Source of the DNA: Leisingera sp. SS27
GTDB lineage: Bacteria > Pseudomonadota > Alphaproteobacteria > Rhodobacterales > Rhodobacteraceae
NCBI RefSeq assembly: GCF_028368855.1
Contig: NZ_JAQNCY010000002.1
Location: 186,001-250,000 of the forward strand
DNA: 64,000 nt
Direction: 5' to 3'
Part shown: piece by piece, positions 25,215 through 34,059 of the stretch
Position numbering within the stretch: the first letter of the stretch is position 1
How the letters are laid out: each line of letters opens with the position of its first letter
Made by a program: the position numbers and the translations under genes
The notes under the pieces: model-generated
What the model saw: the letters and a program-made list of their open reading frames with translations, nothing else
Told to the model about the DNA's origin: nothing
The model's database searches: none

Positions 25215-26312
25215 ATGGGCTTTAAAATGGGAATCGTCGGCCTGCCCAACGTGGGTAAATCGACGCTGTTCAACGCACTGACCAAAACCGCCTCGGCGCA
25301 GGCGGCCAACTTTCCGTTCTGCACCATCGAACCCAACGTGGGTGAGGTCGGCGTGCCGGACGCGCGGCTGGACAAACTGGCGGCGATTGCCGGCTCCAAG
25401 CAGATCATCCCGACCCGGATGACCTTCGTCGACATCGCGGGCCTGGTCAAAGGCGCCTCCAAGGGTGAGGGCCTGGGCAACCAGTTCCTGGCAAACATCC
25501 GCGAAACCGACGCCATCGCCCATGTGCTGCGCTGCTTTGAAGACGGCGACGTGACCCATGTGGACGGTCGCGTCGATCCGGTCACGGACGCCGAGGTGAT
25601 CGAGACCGAGCTGATGCTGGCCGACCTCGAAAGCATCGAGAAGCGCCGCGCCAATCTGGTGCGCAAGTTGAAGGGCAACGACAAGGAAGCCCAGCAGCAG
25701 GACCGCCTGCTGGCCGCCGCGCAGGCGATGCTGGAAGACGGCAAGCCTGCCCGCCTGGTCGAGGTTGACGCCGAGGACGCCAAGGCCTGGAAAATGCTGC
25801 AGCTGCTGACAACCAAGCCGGTCCTGTACGTGTGCAACGTGGGCGAGTCGGAATCGGTCGAGGGCAACGCCCATTCCGCCAAGGTCGCGGAAATGGCCGC
25901 CGCACAGGGCAACAGCCATGTGATCATCTCTGCCCAGATCGAGGAAGAGATCAGCCAGCTGGAAGCAGACGAAGCACAGATGTTCCTGGAGGAAATGGGC
26001 CTGGAAGAAGCCGGGCTCGACCGGCTGATCCGCGCGGGTTATGAGCTGCTGCACCTGGAAACATACTTTACAGTCGGCCCTAAGGAAGCACGCGCCTGGA
26101 CCATCCGCACCGGCACCGCGGCGCCGCAGGCGGCAGGCGTCATCCACGGCGATTTCGAGAAAGGCTTCATCCGGGCCGAAACCATCGCCTATGACGATTT
26201 TATCGCCTGCAATGGCGAACAGGGCGCCAAGGAAGCCGGCAAGATGCGGGCCGAAGGCAAGAGCTATGTCGTCAAGGACGGCGACGTACTGCACTTCCTG
26301 TTCAACACCTGA
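25215..26312 (+). CDS. ychF: Redox-regulated ATPase YchF (Obg family)
   Basis: A 365-residue OLA1/YchF ATPase. G-domain: Walker A GLPNVGKSTLFNAL, then TIEPNVGEVGVPDARLDKLAAI, DIAGLVKGASKGEGLGNQFLANIRE, a coiled-coil insert around residues 130-170, VLYVCNVGESES in place of NKxD (typical of ATP-preferring YchF), and a C-terminal TGS domain (LETYFTVGPKEARAWTIRTGTAAPQAAGVIHGDFEKGFIRAE). It acts on ribosomes and oxidative-stress responses. ATG at 25215 behind AGGAGG. In many genomes it accompanies pth; here it is 7 kb away. Confidence 0.95.
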   Translation: MGFKMGIVGLPNVGKSTLFNALTKTASAQAANFPFCTIEPNVGEVGVPDARLDKLAAIAGSKQIIPTRMTFVDIAGLVKGASKGEGLGNQFLANIRETDAIAHVLRCFEDGDVTHVDGRVDPVTDAEVIETELMLADLESIEKRRANLVRKLKGNDKEAQQQDRLLAAAQAMLEDGKPARLVEVDAEDAKAWKMLQLLTTKPVLYVCNVGESESVEGNAHSAKVAEMAAAQGNSHVIISAQIEEEISQLEADEAQMFLEEMGLEEAGLDRLIRAGYELLHLETYFTVGPKEARAWTIRTGTAAPQAAGVIHGDFEKGFIRAETIAYDDFIACNGEQGAKEAGKMRAEGKSYVVKDGDVLHFLFNT

Positions 26313-26336
26313 TCCGCATTTCAGCGAAAAGTTCAG

Positions 26337-26370
26337 CCGCCCGTCAGCCCCGCTGGCGGGCGGTTTGTAT
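26337..26370 (+). terminator. Rho-independent terminator of ychF
   Basis: CCGCCCGTCAG and CTGGCGGGCGG form an 11-bp stem with one G-T pair around CCCCG, followed by TTTGTATTT, 25 bases after the ychF stop. Confidence 0.75.
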
Positions 26371-26460
26371 TTGACAGCCCTGCCCCTGCTGCCGGAAATA
26401 CCGGGACGCACCGTGCAATCGCACTACACTTACTGGGGCACGCAGCAAGGCAGGTCTTCG

Positions 26461-26838
26461 ATGGAAAAAGACGACAGCATCAACGTATTGGGCGGCCCGC
26501 TTGCGCTTTGCTCCAATGGCCCGGTGACCGGCTTTTTCCGCGACGGCCATTGCAACACTTGCGCCGAGGATCAGGGCAGCCACACTGTCTGCGTGGTCAC
26601 CACGGCAGAGTTCCTGGCGTTCTCAAAATACGTTGGTAACGACCTGTCAACGCCGCGGCCGGAGTTCAGCTTTACCGGCCTTCAGCCCGGCGACCGCTGG
26701 TGCCTGTGCGCTGCCCGTTTTCTGCAGGCCGCGGATGAAGGCTGCGCGCCCAAGGTCCTGCTGGAGGCGACCCACATGCGGGCGCTGGACATCGTGCCGC
26801 TCAGCGTGCTGCAAAGCTACGCCGCCGACCCGGCGTGA
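26461..26838 (+). CDS. DUF2237 family protein
   Basis: A 125-residue protein of the DUF2237 family, recognised from INVLGGPLALCSNGPVTGFFRDGHCNTCAEDQGSHTVCVVTTAEFL, GNDLSTPRPEFSFTGLQPGDRWCLCAARFLQA and VLLEATHMRALDIVPL. Many conserved Cys (CSNG, CNTC, CVV, CLCAA) suggest metal binding or a redox role, but the function is unknown. The ATG at 26461 is the first Met of the conserved region. The next gene starts 30 bases later in the same direction. Confidence 0.82.
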   Translation: MEKDDSINVLGGPLALCSNGPVTGFFRDGHCNTCAEDQGSHTVCVVTTAEFLAFSKYVGNDLSTPRPEFSFTGLQPGDRWCLCAARFLQAADEGCAPKVLLEATHMRALDIVPLSVLQSYAADPA

Positions 26839-26868
26839 ACGGTGCCCCAGGCAGAAGGAGAACCAGCG

Positions 26869-27213
26869 ATGATGCGGATACTGGCACTGCTGGCGGCACT
26901 CAGCCCTGCTGCCGCAGCCGCGCAATCCCGCTGCAGCGGACAGACCCAGATCGATGCCAATTTCTGCGCCCAGGAAAAGTGGCAGCTTGCAGACGACGAG
27001 CTGAACCGCCTCTGGAAGCAGAAAAAAGCGCTGGCAGATGCCCGCGGCACAGGCGCGGCCCTGCTGGCAGAACAGCGCAGCTGGCTGAGGCAGCGCGACG
27101 CGGCGTGCAAGCCTGAACTGGCCGCGGGCGGCAGTGCGGCGCCGATGTTCTACTGGGCCTGCATGGAGGAAGAGACCCAGGCGCGTAATCAGGTGCTGCG
27201 GTCGCTGCGCTGA
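26869..27213 (+). CDS. LprI-like (DUF1311) secreted protein
   Basis: A 114-residue protein with a signal peptide (MMRILALLAALSPAAAAAQ) and an LprI/DUF1311 domain: CSGQTQIDANFCAQEKWQLADDELNRLWKQ, LLAEQRSWLRQRDAAC and FYWACMEEETQARNQVL. The four Cys residues of the domain are present and probably form disulfides in the periplasm. LprI of Mycobacterium is a lysozyme inhibitor; whether this one is cannot be told. ATG at 26869 behind AGGAG. Confidence 0.78.
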   Translation: MMRILALLAALSPAAAAAQSRCSGQTQIDANFCAQEKWQLADDELNRLWKQKKALADARGTGAALLAEQRSWLRQRDAACKPELAAGGSAAPMFYWACMEEETQARNQVLRSLR

Positions 27214-27218
27214 TCCGC

Positions 27219-27247
27219 AAAGAAAAGGCCCCGGAAACCCCGGAGCC
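27219..27247 (-). terminator. Rho-independent terminator of trpB
   Basis: Minus-strand hairpin GGCTCCGGGG-TTT-CCGGGGCC followed by TTTTCTTT, 37 bases past the trpB stop. It also lies just after the convergent LprI-like gene and could stop both transcripts. Confidence 0.7.
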
Positions 27248-27283
27248 TCATTCAGACAAAACAGAGGTGATGCGGCACTGGCC

Positions 27284-28543
27284 TTATTCCTCGAAGGTAC
27301 GGCCTTCCTCGGTGTCGGACATGTCAAAGCCCAAATGCTTGGCGACCGTGAACACGTCCTTGTCGCCGCGGCCGCACATGTTCATCACGATGATGTGGTC
27401 CTTGGGCAGCTCCGGCGCGATCTTCATCACGTGGGCCAGCGCGTGGCTGGGTTCCAGCGCCGGGATGATGCCCTCGGTGCGGCAGCTGACCTGGAAGGCC
27501 TCCAGCGCTTCCTTATCGGTGATCGAGACATACTGGGCGCGGCCCGTGTCATGCAGCCAGGAATGCTCCGGCCCGATACCCGGGTAGTCAAGACCAGCGG
27601 AGATCGAGAAGCCCTCCTGGATCTGGCCATCTTCATCCTGCAGCAGGTAAGTGCGGTTGCCGTGCAGCACGCCAGGGCGGCCGCCGGTGAGCGACGCGCA
27701 ATGCTGCATCCGGTCATCAACGCCTTTGCCGCCTGCTTCCACGCCGATAATGCTGACCGAAGGATCATCTAGGAACGGGTAGAACAGGCCGATGGCGTTG
27801 GAACCGCCGCCGATTGCGGCAATCACGGTGTCCGGCAGACGGCCTTCGCCCTCTTGCTCGGCCAGCTGCCAGCGGGTTTCCTTGCCGATGACCGACTGGA
27901 AATCACGCACCATTGCCGGATAGGGGTGCGGGCCGGCCGCGGTGCCGATGCAGTAGAAGGTGTCGCGCACGTTGGTCACCCAGTCGCGCAGCGCATCATT
28001 CATCGCGTCCTTCAATGTGCCGCGGCCAGAGGTGACCGGGATGACTTCAGCACCCAGCAGGCGCATGCGGAACACGTTGGGCGCCTGCCGCTTCACGTCA
28101 TGGGCACCCATGTAGACTATGCACTTGAGCCCGAACTTGGCGCAGACGGTGGCGGTGGCCACCCCGTGCTGCCCGGCACCGGTTTCGGCGATGATGCGGG
28201 TCTTGCCCATGCGGCGCGCCAGCAGGATCTGGCCCAGCACGTTGTTCACCTTATGCGCGCCGGTGTGGTTCAATTCGTCGCGCTTCATATAGATCTTCGC
28301 GCCGCCCAGTTCCGCCGTCAGGCGTTCGGCGAAGTACAGCGGGCTGGGACGGCCAACGTAGTGTTTCCACAAGCTCTCCATCTCAGCCCAGAAGGAGGGG
28401 TCGTCCTTGGCTTTGTTGTATTCTTCCTCAAGGCTCAGGATCAGCGGCATCAGGGTTTCCGAGACGAAACGCCCGCCAAAGATGCCAAAGCGGCCCTGTT
28501 CGTCCGGACCGTTCATGAAGCTATTGAAAAGATCGTCGGCCAT
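27284..28543 (-). CDS. trpB: Tryptophan synthase beta chain
   Basis: A 419-residue TrpB. N-terminal [43 protein letters not shown]-lysine in [33 protein letters not shown], the GGGSNAIG phosphate loop, and [25 protein letters not shown]. It makes tryptophan from indole and serine. The start lies behind GAGGGAAG. It follows trpF in direction but after a 503-base gap with a possible promoter of its own. trpA is 3 kb further on behind opposite-strand genes. Confidence 0.96.
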   Translation of the reverse strand: MADDLFNSFMNGPDEQGRFGIFGGRFVSETLMPLILSLEEEYNKAKDDPSFWAEMESLWKHYVGRPSPLYFAERLTAELGGAKIYMKRDELNHTGAHKVNNVLGQILLARRMGKTRIIAETGAGQHGVATATVCAKFGLKCIVYMGAHDVKRQAPNVFRMRLLGAEVIPVTSGRGTLKDAMNDALRDWVTNVRDTFYCIGTAAGPHPYPAMVRDFQSVIGKETRWQLAEQEGEGRLPDTVIAAIGGGSNAIGLFYPFLDDPSVSIIGVEAGGKGVDDRMQHCASLTGGRPGVLHGNRTYLLQDEDGQIQEGFSISAGLDYPGIGPEHSWLHDTGRAQYVSITDKEALEAFQVSCRTEGIIPALEPSHALAHVMKIAPELPKDHIIVMNMCGRGDKDVFTVAKHLGFDMSDTEEGRTFEE

Positions 28544-29046
28544 GGTTCTTCCCTCACTTTCGCAGCGCCCGCCATGACTATATTGCAGCAGCGCCTTGGT
28601 AAAGGGAGATTGCGCAACCAGCTGTGCCCGGCCAAGGCCCCTGCCCTGCCGGTGTGCTGCTGCTGTTTGCTGTATGCTGCCTGGCCTGAGAGGCGCGAAG
28701 GTAAGGGTGGCGGCGCCGCCAAGGGGCGGAGGCGGGACGGGAGGGTTGCTCCCGCACGCGAAACGTCGTCTGTGCGTGCCCGTGCCAAGGGGCCCTGTTC
28801 CAAAGCGCCGGGGATGTCAGGCCCGGCAGTGACCGCGATCAATTGGAACTATGCCGCACGCCGCTTAAGATCCCGTGAGACCAGCGTACGCCGGGGGCGC
28901 AACACCCTAGCCGGTGCGCCTTGAAACAGCGGTTGCGCAGTGAGTATTTTTGGAAAGATGAAGATGCAGGCCCGGTGTTTTCACCTTTCCCCAAAGACTC
29001 AAATCCCGGCGGAGCCGCGATCGCTGCCAATGGGAAATGCAGGGCG
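28544..29046. other. 503-base non-coding gap between trpF and trpB
   Basis: No credible gene is seen; the reading frames crossing it are Arg/Pro-rich shadows without ribosome sites. It contains a possible trpB promoter (28577-28604) near one end and, at about 28940-28965, an AT-richer run (GTGAGTATTTTTGGAAAGAT) inside GC-rich sequence. Confidence 0.6.
28577..28604 (-). promoter_or_regulatory. Possible trpB promoter
   Basis: Reading on the minus strand, CTTTAC (28604-28599) and TATAGT (28582-28577) are 16 bases apart and end 33 bases before the trpB start. A modest match to a housekeeping promoter. Confidence 0.35.
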
Positions 29047-29700
29047 TCAGCCGCGGGCGACGCGGGCCGCCTTGGTGAAGGCTTCGATCAGAGCCGCATC
29101 TTTTTCACCCGGTGCGCCTTCGACGCCGGAGGAGACATCAACCTGACGCGCGCCGGTCATGCGGATCGCTTCTGCCACGTTTTCAGGTGTCAGCCCGCCG
29201 GCCAGCATCCAGGGTTTCTGCCAGTACTTGCGCCCCGCCAGCAGCCGCCAGTCAAAAGCGAGACCGTTGCCGCCGGGCAGCTTTGCCTCCTTCGGCGGCT
29301 TGGCGTCGATCAACAGCTGGTCCGCCACCTGCTCATAAAGCGCGATCTGGGGAATGTCGGCCGCATCGGCAATGCCCACCGCCTTCATCACCGGCAGCCC
29401 GTAGCGGGCGCGCACCTCGGCTACTCTTTCCGGAGATTCCTTGCCGTGAAGCTGCAGCATGTCGAGCGGCACCGCGCCGGTGATGGCATCCAGTTCATCA
29501 TCCGAAGCATTCACCGTCAGCGCCACCTTGCACAGGCCGATCGGGGCTTCGATGGCCAGCGCTGCGGCCTGGGCGATGGAGACATTGCGCGGTGATTTCG
29601 GAAAGAACACAAAACCCGCATAGGCTGCCCCGGCAGCGGCAACGGCCGACACGTCCTGCGGGGCGCTGAGCCCGCAGATCTTGACCCGGATGTCCGTCAT
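29047..29700 (-). CDS. trpF: Phosphoribosylanthranilate isomerase
   Basis: A 217-residue TrpF. N-terminal [36 protein letters not shown] includes the catalytic-site Cys-Gly of [52 protein letters not shown] with the catalytic Asp (LIDAK), [14 protein letters not shown] and [16 protein letters not shown] complete the barrel. It follows lapA by seven bases, so it is part of an ihfB-lapA-trpF operon. Confidence 0.95.
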   Translation of the reverse strand: MTDIRVKICGLSAPQDVSAVAAAGAAYAGFVFFPKSPRNVSIAQAAALAIEAPIGLCKVALTVNASDDELDAITGAVPLDMLQLHGKESPERVAEVRARYGLPVMKAVGIADAADIPQIALYEQVADQLLIDAKPPKEAKLPGGNGLAFDWRLLAGRKYWQKPWMLAGGLTPENVAEAIRMTGARQVDVSSGVEGAPGEKDAALIEAFTKAARVARG

Positions 29701-29707
29701 TGCAGGC

Positions 29708-30058
29708 TCAGCTCGCGTCTTCGAGAAGCGCCAGGACCTCGTCCTTGCCTTCGTTCTTCTGCTTCTTGAGTCGGGTCACTTCACGGTTCAGCTTGCGCGC
29801 CTCGCGGGCCTTCTGGGCCGCTTCGCTGCGGTGCTTGTGCTCGCGGATCCATTCCCACAGAAAGCCGATCACCAGCCCCGCACCAACGCCGCCCAGCACC
29901 ACCACGAAAAGCGGCAGCGCTATGCTGTAGTTGAAACCGGCCAGTTCGGCAAAGGCTGCAGGCATCAGTTTCAGCTCAACCACCGTGCTGTTTGCCAGAC
30001 AGACGGACACCAGCACAATGGCCAGAGCCCCAAGAACCGCGTAGCGAATGTAACGCAT
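29708..30058 (-). CDS. lapA: LapA-domain membrane protein
   Basis: A 116-residue inner-membrane protein: two transmembrane helices ([18 protein letters not shown] and [23 protein letters not shown]) and a cytoplasmic coiled-coil tail ([28 protein letters not shown]). This matches the LapA (YciS) lipopolysaccharide assembly family domain. It shares one base with ihfB and sits in the usual alphaproteobacterial ihfB-lapA-trpF order. Confidence 0.82.
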   Translation of the reverse strand: MRYIRYAVLGALAIVLVSVCLANSTVVELKLMPAAFAELAGFNYSIALPLFVVVLGGVGAGLVIGFLWEWIREHKHRSEAAQKAREARKLNREVTRLKKQKNEGKDEVLALLEDAS

Positions 30059-30342
30059 CAGGCTTTCCCGTTCAGGCGGTCCCTCAAGAGTTTACCCGTC
30101 TTGAAGAACGGCACATGTTTCTCTTCGACTTCGACCGTCTCGCCGGTGCGGGGATTGCGGCCGGTGCGCGCGTCCCGCTTCTTGACCGAAAAGGCGCCGA
30201 AGCCGCGCAGTTCGACCCGGTCGCCGCGGGCCATGGCATCAGTCACTTCCTCGAACACCGTGTTCACGATCCTCTCCACATCCCGCTGATACAGGTGCGG
30301 GTTTTCGTCTGCAATCTTCTGAATCAACTCAGAGCGGATCAT
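30058..30342 (-). CDS. ihfB: Integration host factor subunit beta
   Basis: A 94-residue HU/IHF-family protein. [37 protein letters not shown] opens with the dimerisation helices, then [29 protein letters not shown] carries the DNA-intercalating proline arm (GRNPRTGE). It bends DNA for recombination, replication and sigma-54 promoters together with IHF alpha. The tail [14 protein letters not shown] is typical of the beta subunit. In related genomes it follows rpsA directly; here 3.8 kb of other genes lie between. Confidence 0.94.
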   Translation of the reverse strand: MIRSELIQKIADENPHLYQRDVERIVNTVFEEVTDAMARGDRVELRGFGAFSVKKRDARTGRNPRTGETVEVEEKHVPFFKTGKLLRDRLNGKA

Positions 30343-30861
30343 GTTCTTTTTCCTCCCAGGGTGCCGGTATGTTTTGGCTATTATTCTGAGAGTATAGGAA
30401 AATTCCGAGCGCGGGGGAACAAAATGCCGCAGGTTTGACGGGCAAATCGGCGGCTCTTTACCACCTTTTGAGGCCGCAAACCCCCAATCGCGGGCGGCAA
30501 AGCGCCGCCGCAGCGCGGCATCAGCACTGCCGCGCGGCGCTAGCCCGGTTTGATTCGGGGCGCCGCAAGCCTGTGCCGGTCACGCGCCGAAGACCGCACC
30601 TCTCCCCGCAAAGCCGCGCGGGATGCGGCATCTGCCGGCCTCGCATGCCGCATATGAAACTATATTTCCGGCAGGTAAAATTTTTCATTGTAAAGCGCCC
30701 GTCATCGCCCATGCTTTCCTGACCAGGCGCGTCAGCGGAACTGACCGGATCTGGTCCAATCTAACCGGCGCATCCGCCCTCTGGCGGCAACGGGCGCCGG
30801 CCTGTCAAAGCCGGTGGCAAACAACCGGCAGGACAGCAAACCAACTTGGAGAGAACTGGAA
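30343..30861. other. 519-base intergenic region between ihfB and the Amt-like gene
   Basis: Divergent promoter region without a credible gene. The ihfB end is AT-rich (about 30360-30415, containing TATTCTGAGAGTATAGG) and may hold its promoter; the middle is GC-rich; another AT-rich run is at 30655-30700. No clear riboswitch or small RNA was recognised. Confidence 0.5.
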
Positions 30862-32235
30862 ATGCCATTGGACATGAGCACGATACATGTACAGCAAGTC
30901 ACCCTGAATTCGCTGGTGCAGAACATTCTTTACGCATCCGGCATCGTCGGGGCCATCCTGGTCGTTGTCGGCCTGCTGCTGATCGACGCGGGCACCGCAC
31001 GGCGCAGGAACCTGTTCAACTCGACCATTGAAAAGACGCTGGGGTTCTTCCTCGGCTTTGCCACCTATTACGTCATCGGTTTCGGCCTGTGGGCCGGGCA
31101 GTATTACATCATGGAAGGCGCCACCATGATGGATTCCATCAACGACTGGTGGCTGGGCGGCGCCATGACCAATGCGCTGGCGCATCACACCGACCCGGCA
31201 ACATTTCCGGGGCTGAACACCTTCCAGATCTTCATCTTCTTCCTGGCGGTGTTTGCGGGCATTATCAACATTCTGCTGCATTTCGCGGTATCTGAGCGGA
31301 TGAAGGCCTCAGCCTATTTCATCACCTGCATTGTGGCCGCGGTGGTCTCCTCCGCGCTCAGCTGGGCGACCTGGGGCTCTGTCGGGCCGCTGACCAATGC
31401 AGGTTTCCACGACTTCTTCGGTGTTGGTTTTGTTTACCTGTTCCCGGCCGGCATGGCGCTGGTGTTCACCCCGAAACTGGGCGCGCGCCCCGGCATGATG
31501 GCACCGCACCCGCGGATCTCGGCCTATCTGGCACCGAGCATCGGCCTGTGCGCGCCGGGTCTCTTGCTGATCTTTGCAGGCCTGCCGATGGTGATCCTGT
31601 CCTGCCTGTTCTTCTTTGACCCTGAGGCGCTGGCGGTCAGCGTCACCATGGCCGACACCAGCGTCGGCATCGCCATCAACAACTACGCCATGGTCTGGGC
31701 CGGCGGCGCCATTACCGGGCTGCTGATCGCCTATGCCACTGGCAAATACGCCTATACCCTGCTGGGGCCGCTCGCAGGTTATGTCGCCGGCGCATCCGGC
31801 TTTGATGTATACCTGCCCTGGCAGGCCTTCATCGTTGGCCTGGTTGCACCTTTCGCCGCCTACGCCGTCTATGAGTTCACGCTGAAGCGCGGCATCGACG
31901 AGCATAAGCTGTTCCCGCTGTTCCTGGGCTGCGGCACCCTGGGCATGGTGCTGCTGGGGGTCTTCAAGGCCGGCACCCCGCGCGGCGGCTACTTTGGCAT
32001 TGAGGAAGGCGCCTATGCGTTCCAGCATGGCGAGATTTCGCTGGTAATGCAGCTGGCGGGCACTGCCGTCTGCATCGGCACAGGTGTTGTCACGGCACTG
32101 ATCCTGTCCTTCCTTCTGGAGCGCACCGTGGGCCTGCGGGTTTCGGAGGACGACCAGATAGACGGTCTGGACGGCAAGAACTGGGACCTGGAACCGGATG
32201 TTGTCACCCACGCGGACAGCGCCCAGCACGCCTGA
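30862..32235 (+). CDS. Divergent ammonium-transporter-family (Amt) membrane protein lacking both channel histidines
   Basis: A 457-residue protein of about eleven hydrophobic helices. The Amt C-terminal signature is clear (LLERTVGLRVSEDDQIDGLDG, compare TVGLRVPEEQEREGLD of E. coli AmtB), as is the LGPLAGYVAGASG repeat. Lining up DFFGVGFVYLFPAG with AmtB DFAGGTVVHINAAIAG puts Tyr where AmtB has His168, and FPLFLGCGTLG with FGVHGVCGIVG puts Phe where it has His318. Those two His form the conduction site of true Amt channels. So this may carry something else or act as a sensor. ATG at 30862 behind TTGGAGAGA. A terminator follows. Confidence 0.75.
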   Translation: MPLDMSTIHVQQVTLNSLVQNILYASGIVGAILVVVGLLLIDAGTARRRNLFNSTIEKTLGFFLGFATYYVIGFGLWAGQYYIMEGATMMDSINDWWLGGAMTNALAHHTDPATFPGLNTFQIFIFFLAVFAGIINILLHFAVSERMKASAYFITCIVAAVVSSALSWATWGSVGPLTNAGFHDFFGVGFVYLFPAGMALVFTPKLGARPGMMAPHPRISAYLAPSIGLCAPGLLLIFAGLPMVILSCLFFFDPEALAVSVTMADTSVGIAINNYAMVWAGGAITGLLIAYATGKYAYTLLGPLAGYVAGASGFDVYLPWQAFIVGLVAPFAAYAVYEFTLKRGIDEHKLFPLFLGCGTLGMVLLGVFKAGTPRGGYFGIEEGAYAFQHGEISLVMQLAGTAVCIGTGVVTALILSFLLERTVGLRVSEDDQIDGLDGKNWDLEPDVVTHADSAQHA

Positions 32236-32254
32236 TCCATCCTGAGCCGCATAA

Positions 32255-32282
32255 GGCCCCGGCAAGTGCCGGGGCCTTTTTT
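32255..32282 (+). terminator. Rho-independent terminator of the Amt-like gene
   Basis: GGCCCCGG and CCGGGGCC form an 8-bp stem around CAAGTG, followed by six T residues, 19 bases after the stop. Confidence 0.85.
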
Positions 32283-32349
32283 GTGCAGTTCGGGGCTGCA
32301 CCGCGAAGAATCGGCTATAGTTGACGTCATCAACACGGAGGAAACAACG

Positions 32350-32547
32350 ATGCTGTACCCGCTTGCCTCGCTTGAGGCTGACAAACTGGACGCGATCAAG
32401 AGCCTCGAAAAGGACATCGGCAGCCCGGTGGTGGCGCTGGCAGGTGTTGAGGCAACCACCGCCGCCCTGCCTGACGAGAAGCTAAAGAAGCTGCAGGAGC
32501 TGGAAGAGGAACTGGGCGTCGTGCTGGTGGCGGTGCGGCCGAACTAG
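32350..32547 (+). CDS. Small conserved-looking hypothetical protein
   Basis: A 65-residue acidic protein without signal or membrane segment. ATG at 32350 follows CGGAGGAAAC, a good ribosome site. The sequence is mostly helical: LASLEADKLDAIKSLEKDIG, then VVALAGVEATTAALPDEKLKKLQELEEELGVVLVAVRPN. The pattern helix-strand-helix-strand suggests a compact soluble domain. Function not recognised. It follows the Amt-like gene after that gene's terminator, so it has its own promoter. Confidence 0.65.
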   Translation: MLYPLASLEADKLDAIKSLEKDIGSPVVALAGVEATTAALPDEKLKKLQELEEELGVVLVAVRPN

Positions 32548-32591
32548 GGGCATCCGGGGATCCGCGAAAACCTGATCGTGCCACGGCGCCG

Positions 32592-33035
32592 TTAGCCGGA
32601 ACGCCGGAGCCGCCCGGTCATCTTCAGGCCATCACGGAAGTTCAAGCCCATCATGAACAGGTTTCCGGCGCCGGCGATCAGCTCAACCGTTTGGACCGCA
32701 TAGAACATGCCGTCAAATTCACCGGCCGCAGCCTTCCCGGCCAGGAACCAGGCGGCAGGGACGAGAACCAGCAAGCCATTCACCGCGATTACCGGCATGC
32801 GCTTCTTTTTGGCCCTCGCCGGAGCGTCTTTGCGCCGGCGGCCCATCGCCATCCCGGACCCGCCAACAATGATCATGGCCGGGATAAGGACAAACGTGCC
32901 TTTCAGGATTGTCTCTTTCACGGCCGCGATCATCTCGTGGCCCGCAAACAATTCACTTATGGCCGTTGATGTCCAAAAGGTCAGGATCATCAGAAAGCCA
33001 ATGGCGCCTGCAATGGCGTGAATCTTCGTTTTCAT
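32592..33035 (-). CDS. Hypothetical membrane protein
   Basis: A 147-residue protein with four hydrophobic segments: IHAIAGAIGFLMILTFWTSTAIS, TILKGTFVLIPAMIIVGGSGMAMG, PVIAVNGLLVLVPAAWFLAG and AVQTVELIAGAGNLFMMGLNF. A basic loop (GRRRKDAPARAKKKR) separates the second and third and is probably cytoplasmic. ATG at 33035 follows GGGAAG. Family and function not recognised. The next gene upstream encodes a small monooxygenase-like protein 35 bases away in the same direction, so they may be co-transcribed. Confidence 0.7.
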   Translation of the reverse strand: MKTKIHAIAGAIGFLMILTFWTSTAISELFAGHEMIAAVKETILKGTFVLIPAMIIVGGSGMAMGRRRKDAPARAKKKRMPVIAVNGLLVLVPAAWFLAGKAAAGEFDGMFYAVQTVELIAGAGNLFMMGLNFRDGLKMTGRLRRSG

Positions 33036-33070
33036 TTCACTTCCCAATTAGTTGGTCTGCCGGGCAGGCA

Positions 33071-33439
33071 TCAGGACGTGCAGCAGTTCGCCACGGCAAT
33101 CTTTTCAAACAAGTGGGGAGCCGTTACAGCGCTGGAGGGATAGTGGCCAAGCTGCTGTTGGAACTCCGGATTGGAAAACGCCGCACGGAAATCCGCAACG
33201 GAATCCCAGACCGCATAATTCAGATACATGCTGCCATCGCCGATGGCCTTGTGAAGCTGTGTGCTGATGTAGCCCGGCTGCTTCTTCATCCACAGGGCAT
33301 CATTTCTCCACGCTTCGACCAAGGCATCCTGCTCAGCAGGATCAACCGTGAAGAGGTTAACCAGAACGACCGGCCCTGCCTCGACCGCCAGCTGCTGATC
33401 AATGGGAAACTCAGGATCCAGGGGTTTGAAATTGACCAT
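33071..33439 (-). CDS. Antibiotic biosynthesis monooxygenase (ABM)-like protein
   Basis: A 122-residue ferredoxin-like alpha/beta barrel protein: GPVVLVNLFTVDPAEQDALVEAWRNDALWMKKQPGYISTQLHKAIGDGSMYLNYAVWDSVADFRAAFSNPEFQQQL is the ABM pattern (strand, helix with W, GYISTQLH strand, YAVWDS). Members act as small quinone or haem oxygenases, or simply bind ligands. It diverges from a MarR gene with matching TGACAA/TTGTCA half-sites in between, so it is probably the target of that regulator. Confidence 0.8.
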   Translation of the reverse strand: MVNFKPLDPEFPIDQQLAVEAGPVVLVNLFTVDPAEQDALVEAWRNDALWMKKQPGYISTQLHKAIGDGSMYLNYAVWDSVADFRAAFSNPEFQQQLGHYPSSAVTAPHLFEKIAVANCCTS

Positions 33440-33479
33440 CGCAGGTGCTCCTTGTATGCCGCTTCAACTTGGTGTCATG

Positions 33480-33522
33480 TTGTCATATAGGGATAAACAG
33501 CCACAATGACAACACATTGTCA
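33480..33522. promoter_or_regulatory. MarR operator candidates
   Basis: Perfect inverted repeat TGACAA-CACA-TTGTCA at 33507-33522, with a further TTGTCA at 33480 (part of GTTGTCAT, mirrored by ATGACAAC at 33506). It lies between the divergent ABM and MarR genes. Confidence 0.55.
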
Positions 33523-33539
33523 AATATTCGGGGAACGTC

Positions 33540-34028
33540 ATGCTTGAAGAGCAACGAAGCGAAGCGGGAGAAGCGGTAACGGAGCTGATTCTGGATGTGT
33601 TCCGGCTGAATGGCCGGTTGCAGATTGCTGGTGACCGCCTGGTTTCCGGGCTGGGGCTGACAAGCGCGCGATGGCAGATACTTGGCGCCATTGCCTATGC
33701 GGAAAAGGCGGAAACCGTCGCCTGGCACGCCCGTAACATGGGAGTTCATAGGCAAGGCATTCAACGGATCGTCAATGAGCTCAAGCGCGAAGGGATTGTA
33801 GAGTTTCAGCCGAACCCGCACCACAAGCGCGCTCAGCTAGTTGTCATGACGCCAAAGGGACGGGACCTGTATGATGCCGCCATTGCGATGCAGATCCCCT
33901 GGGTGAACGCGCTTGCCACAGATCTGTCACCAGAGGAAATCGCGGCGGCGCAGAAGGTTATTGGCCAGCTCAAGGCGCGCCTAGAAGAGGCGCCGACGTC
34001 CCAGGACGACAGCAGCTCCCGAAGCTGA
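33540..34028 (+). CDS. MarR-family transcriptional regulator
   Basis: A 162-residue winged-HTH protein: VTELILDVFRLNGRLQIAGDRLVSGLGLTSARWQILGAIAYAEKAETVAWHARNMGVHRQGIQRIVNELKREGIVEFQPNPHHKRAQLVVMTPKGRDLYDAA, read in pieces, follows the MarR order of dimer helix, HTH and wing (NPHHKRAQL). It diverges from the ABM-like gene and probably represses it and itself. The C-terminal ten residues are Ser/Asp-rich. ATG at 33540; GGGGAA just upstream may be the ribosome site. Confidence 0.85.
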   Translation: MLEEQRSEAGEAVTELILDVFRLNGRLQIAGDRLVSGLGLTSARWQILGAIAYAEKAETVAWHARNMGVHRQGIQRIVNELKREGIVEFQPNPHHKRAQLVVMTPKGRDLYDAAIAMQIPWVNALATDLSPEEIAAAQKVIGQLKARLEEAPTSQDDSSSRS

Positions 34029-34059
34029 CGCCGGGGGCGAACAACACCTTTCCCAAACA

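Noticed and set aside
28513-28842. Gene in the trpF-trpB gap
   Set aside because: Arg/Pro-rich frame overlapping trpB start, no ribosome site, no recognisable motif.
30815-30830. Possible sigma-54 promoter before the Amt-like gene
   Set aside because: TGGCA and GCA are in the right spacing (GG-N10-GC) but the -12 element reads CGGCA instead of TTGCA; too weak without an NtrC site.
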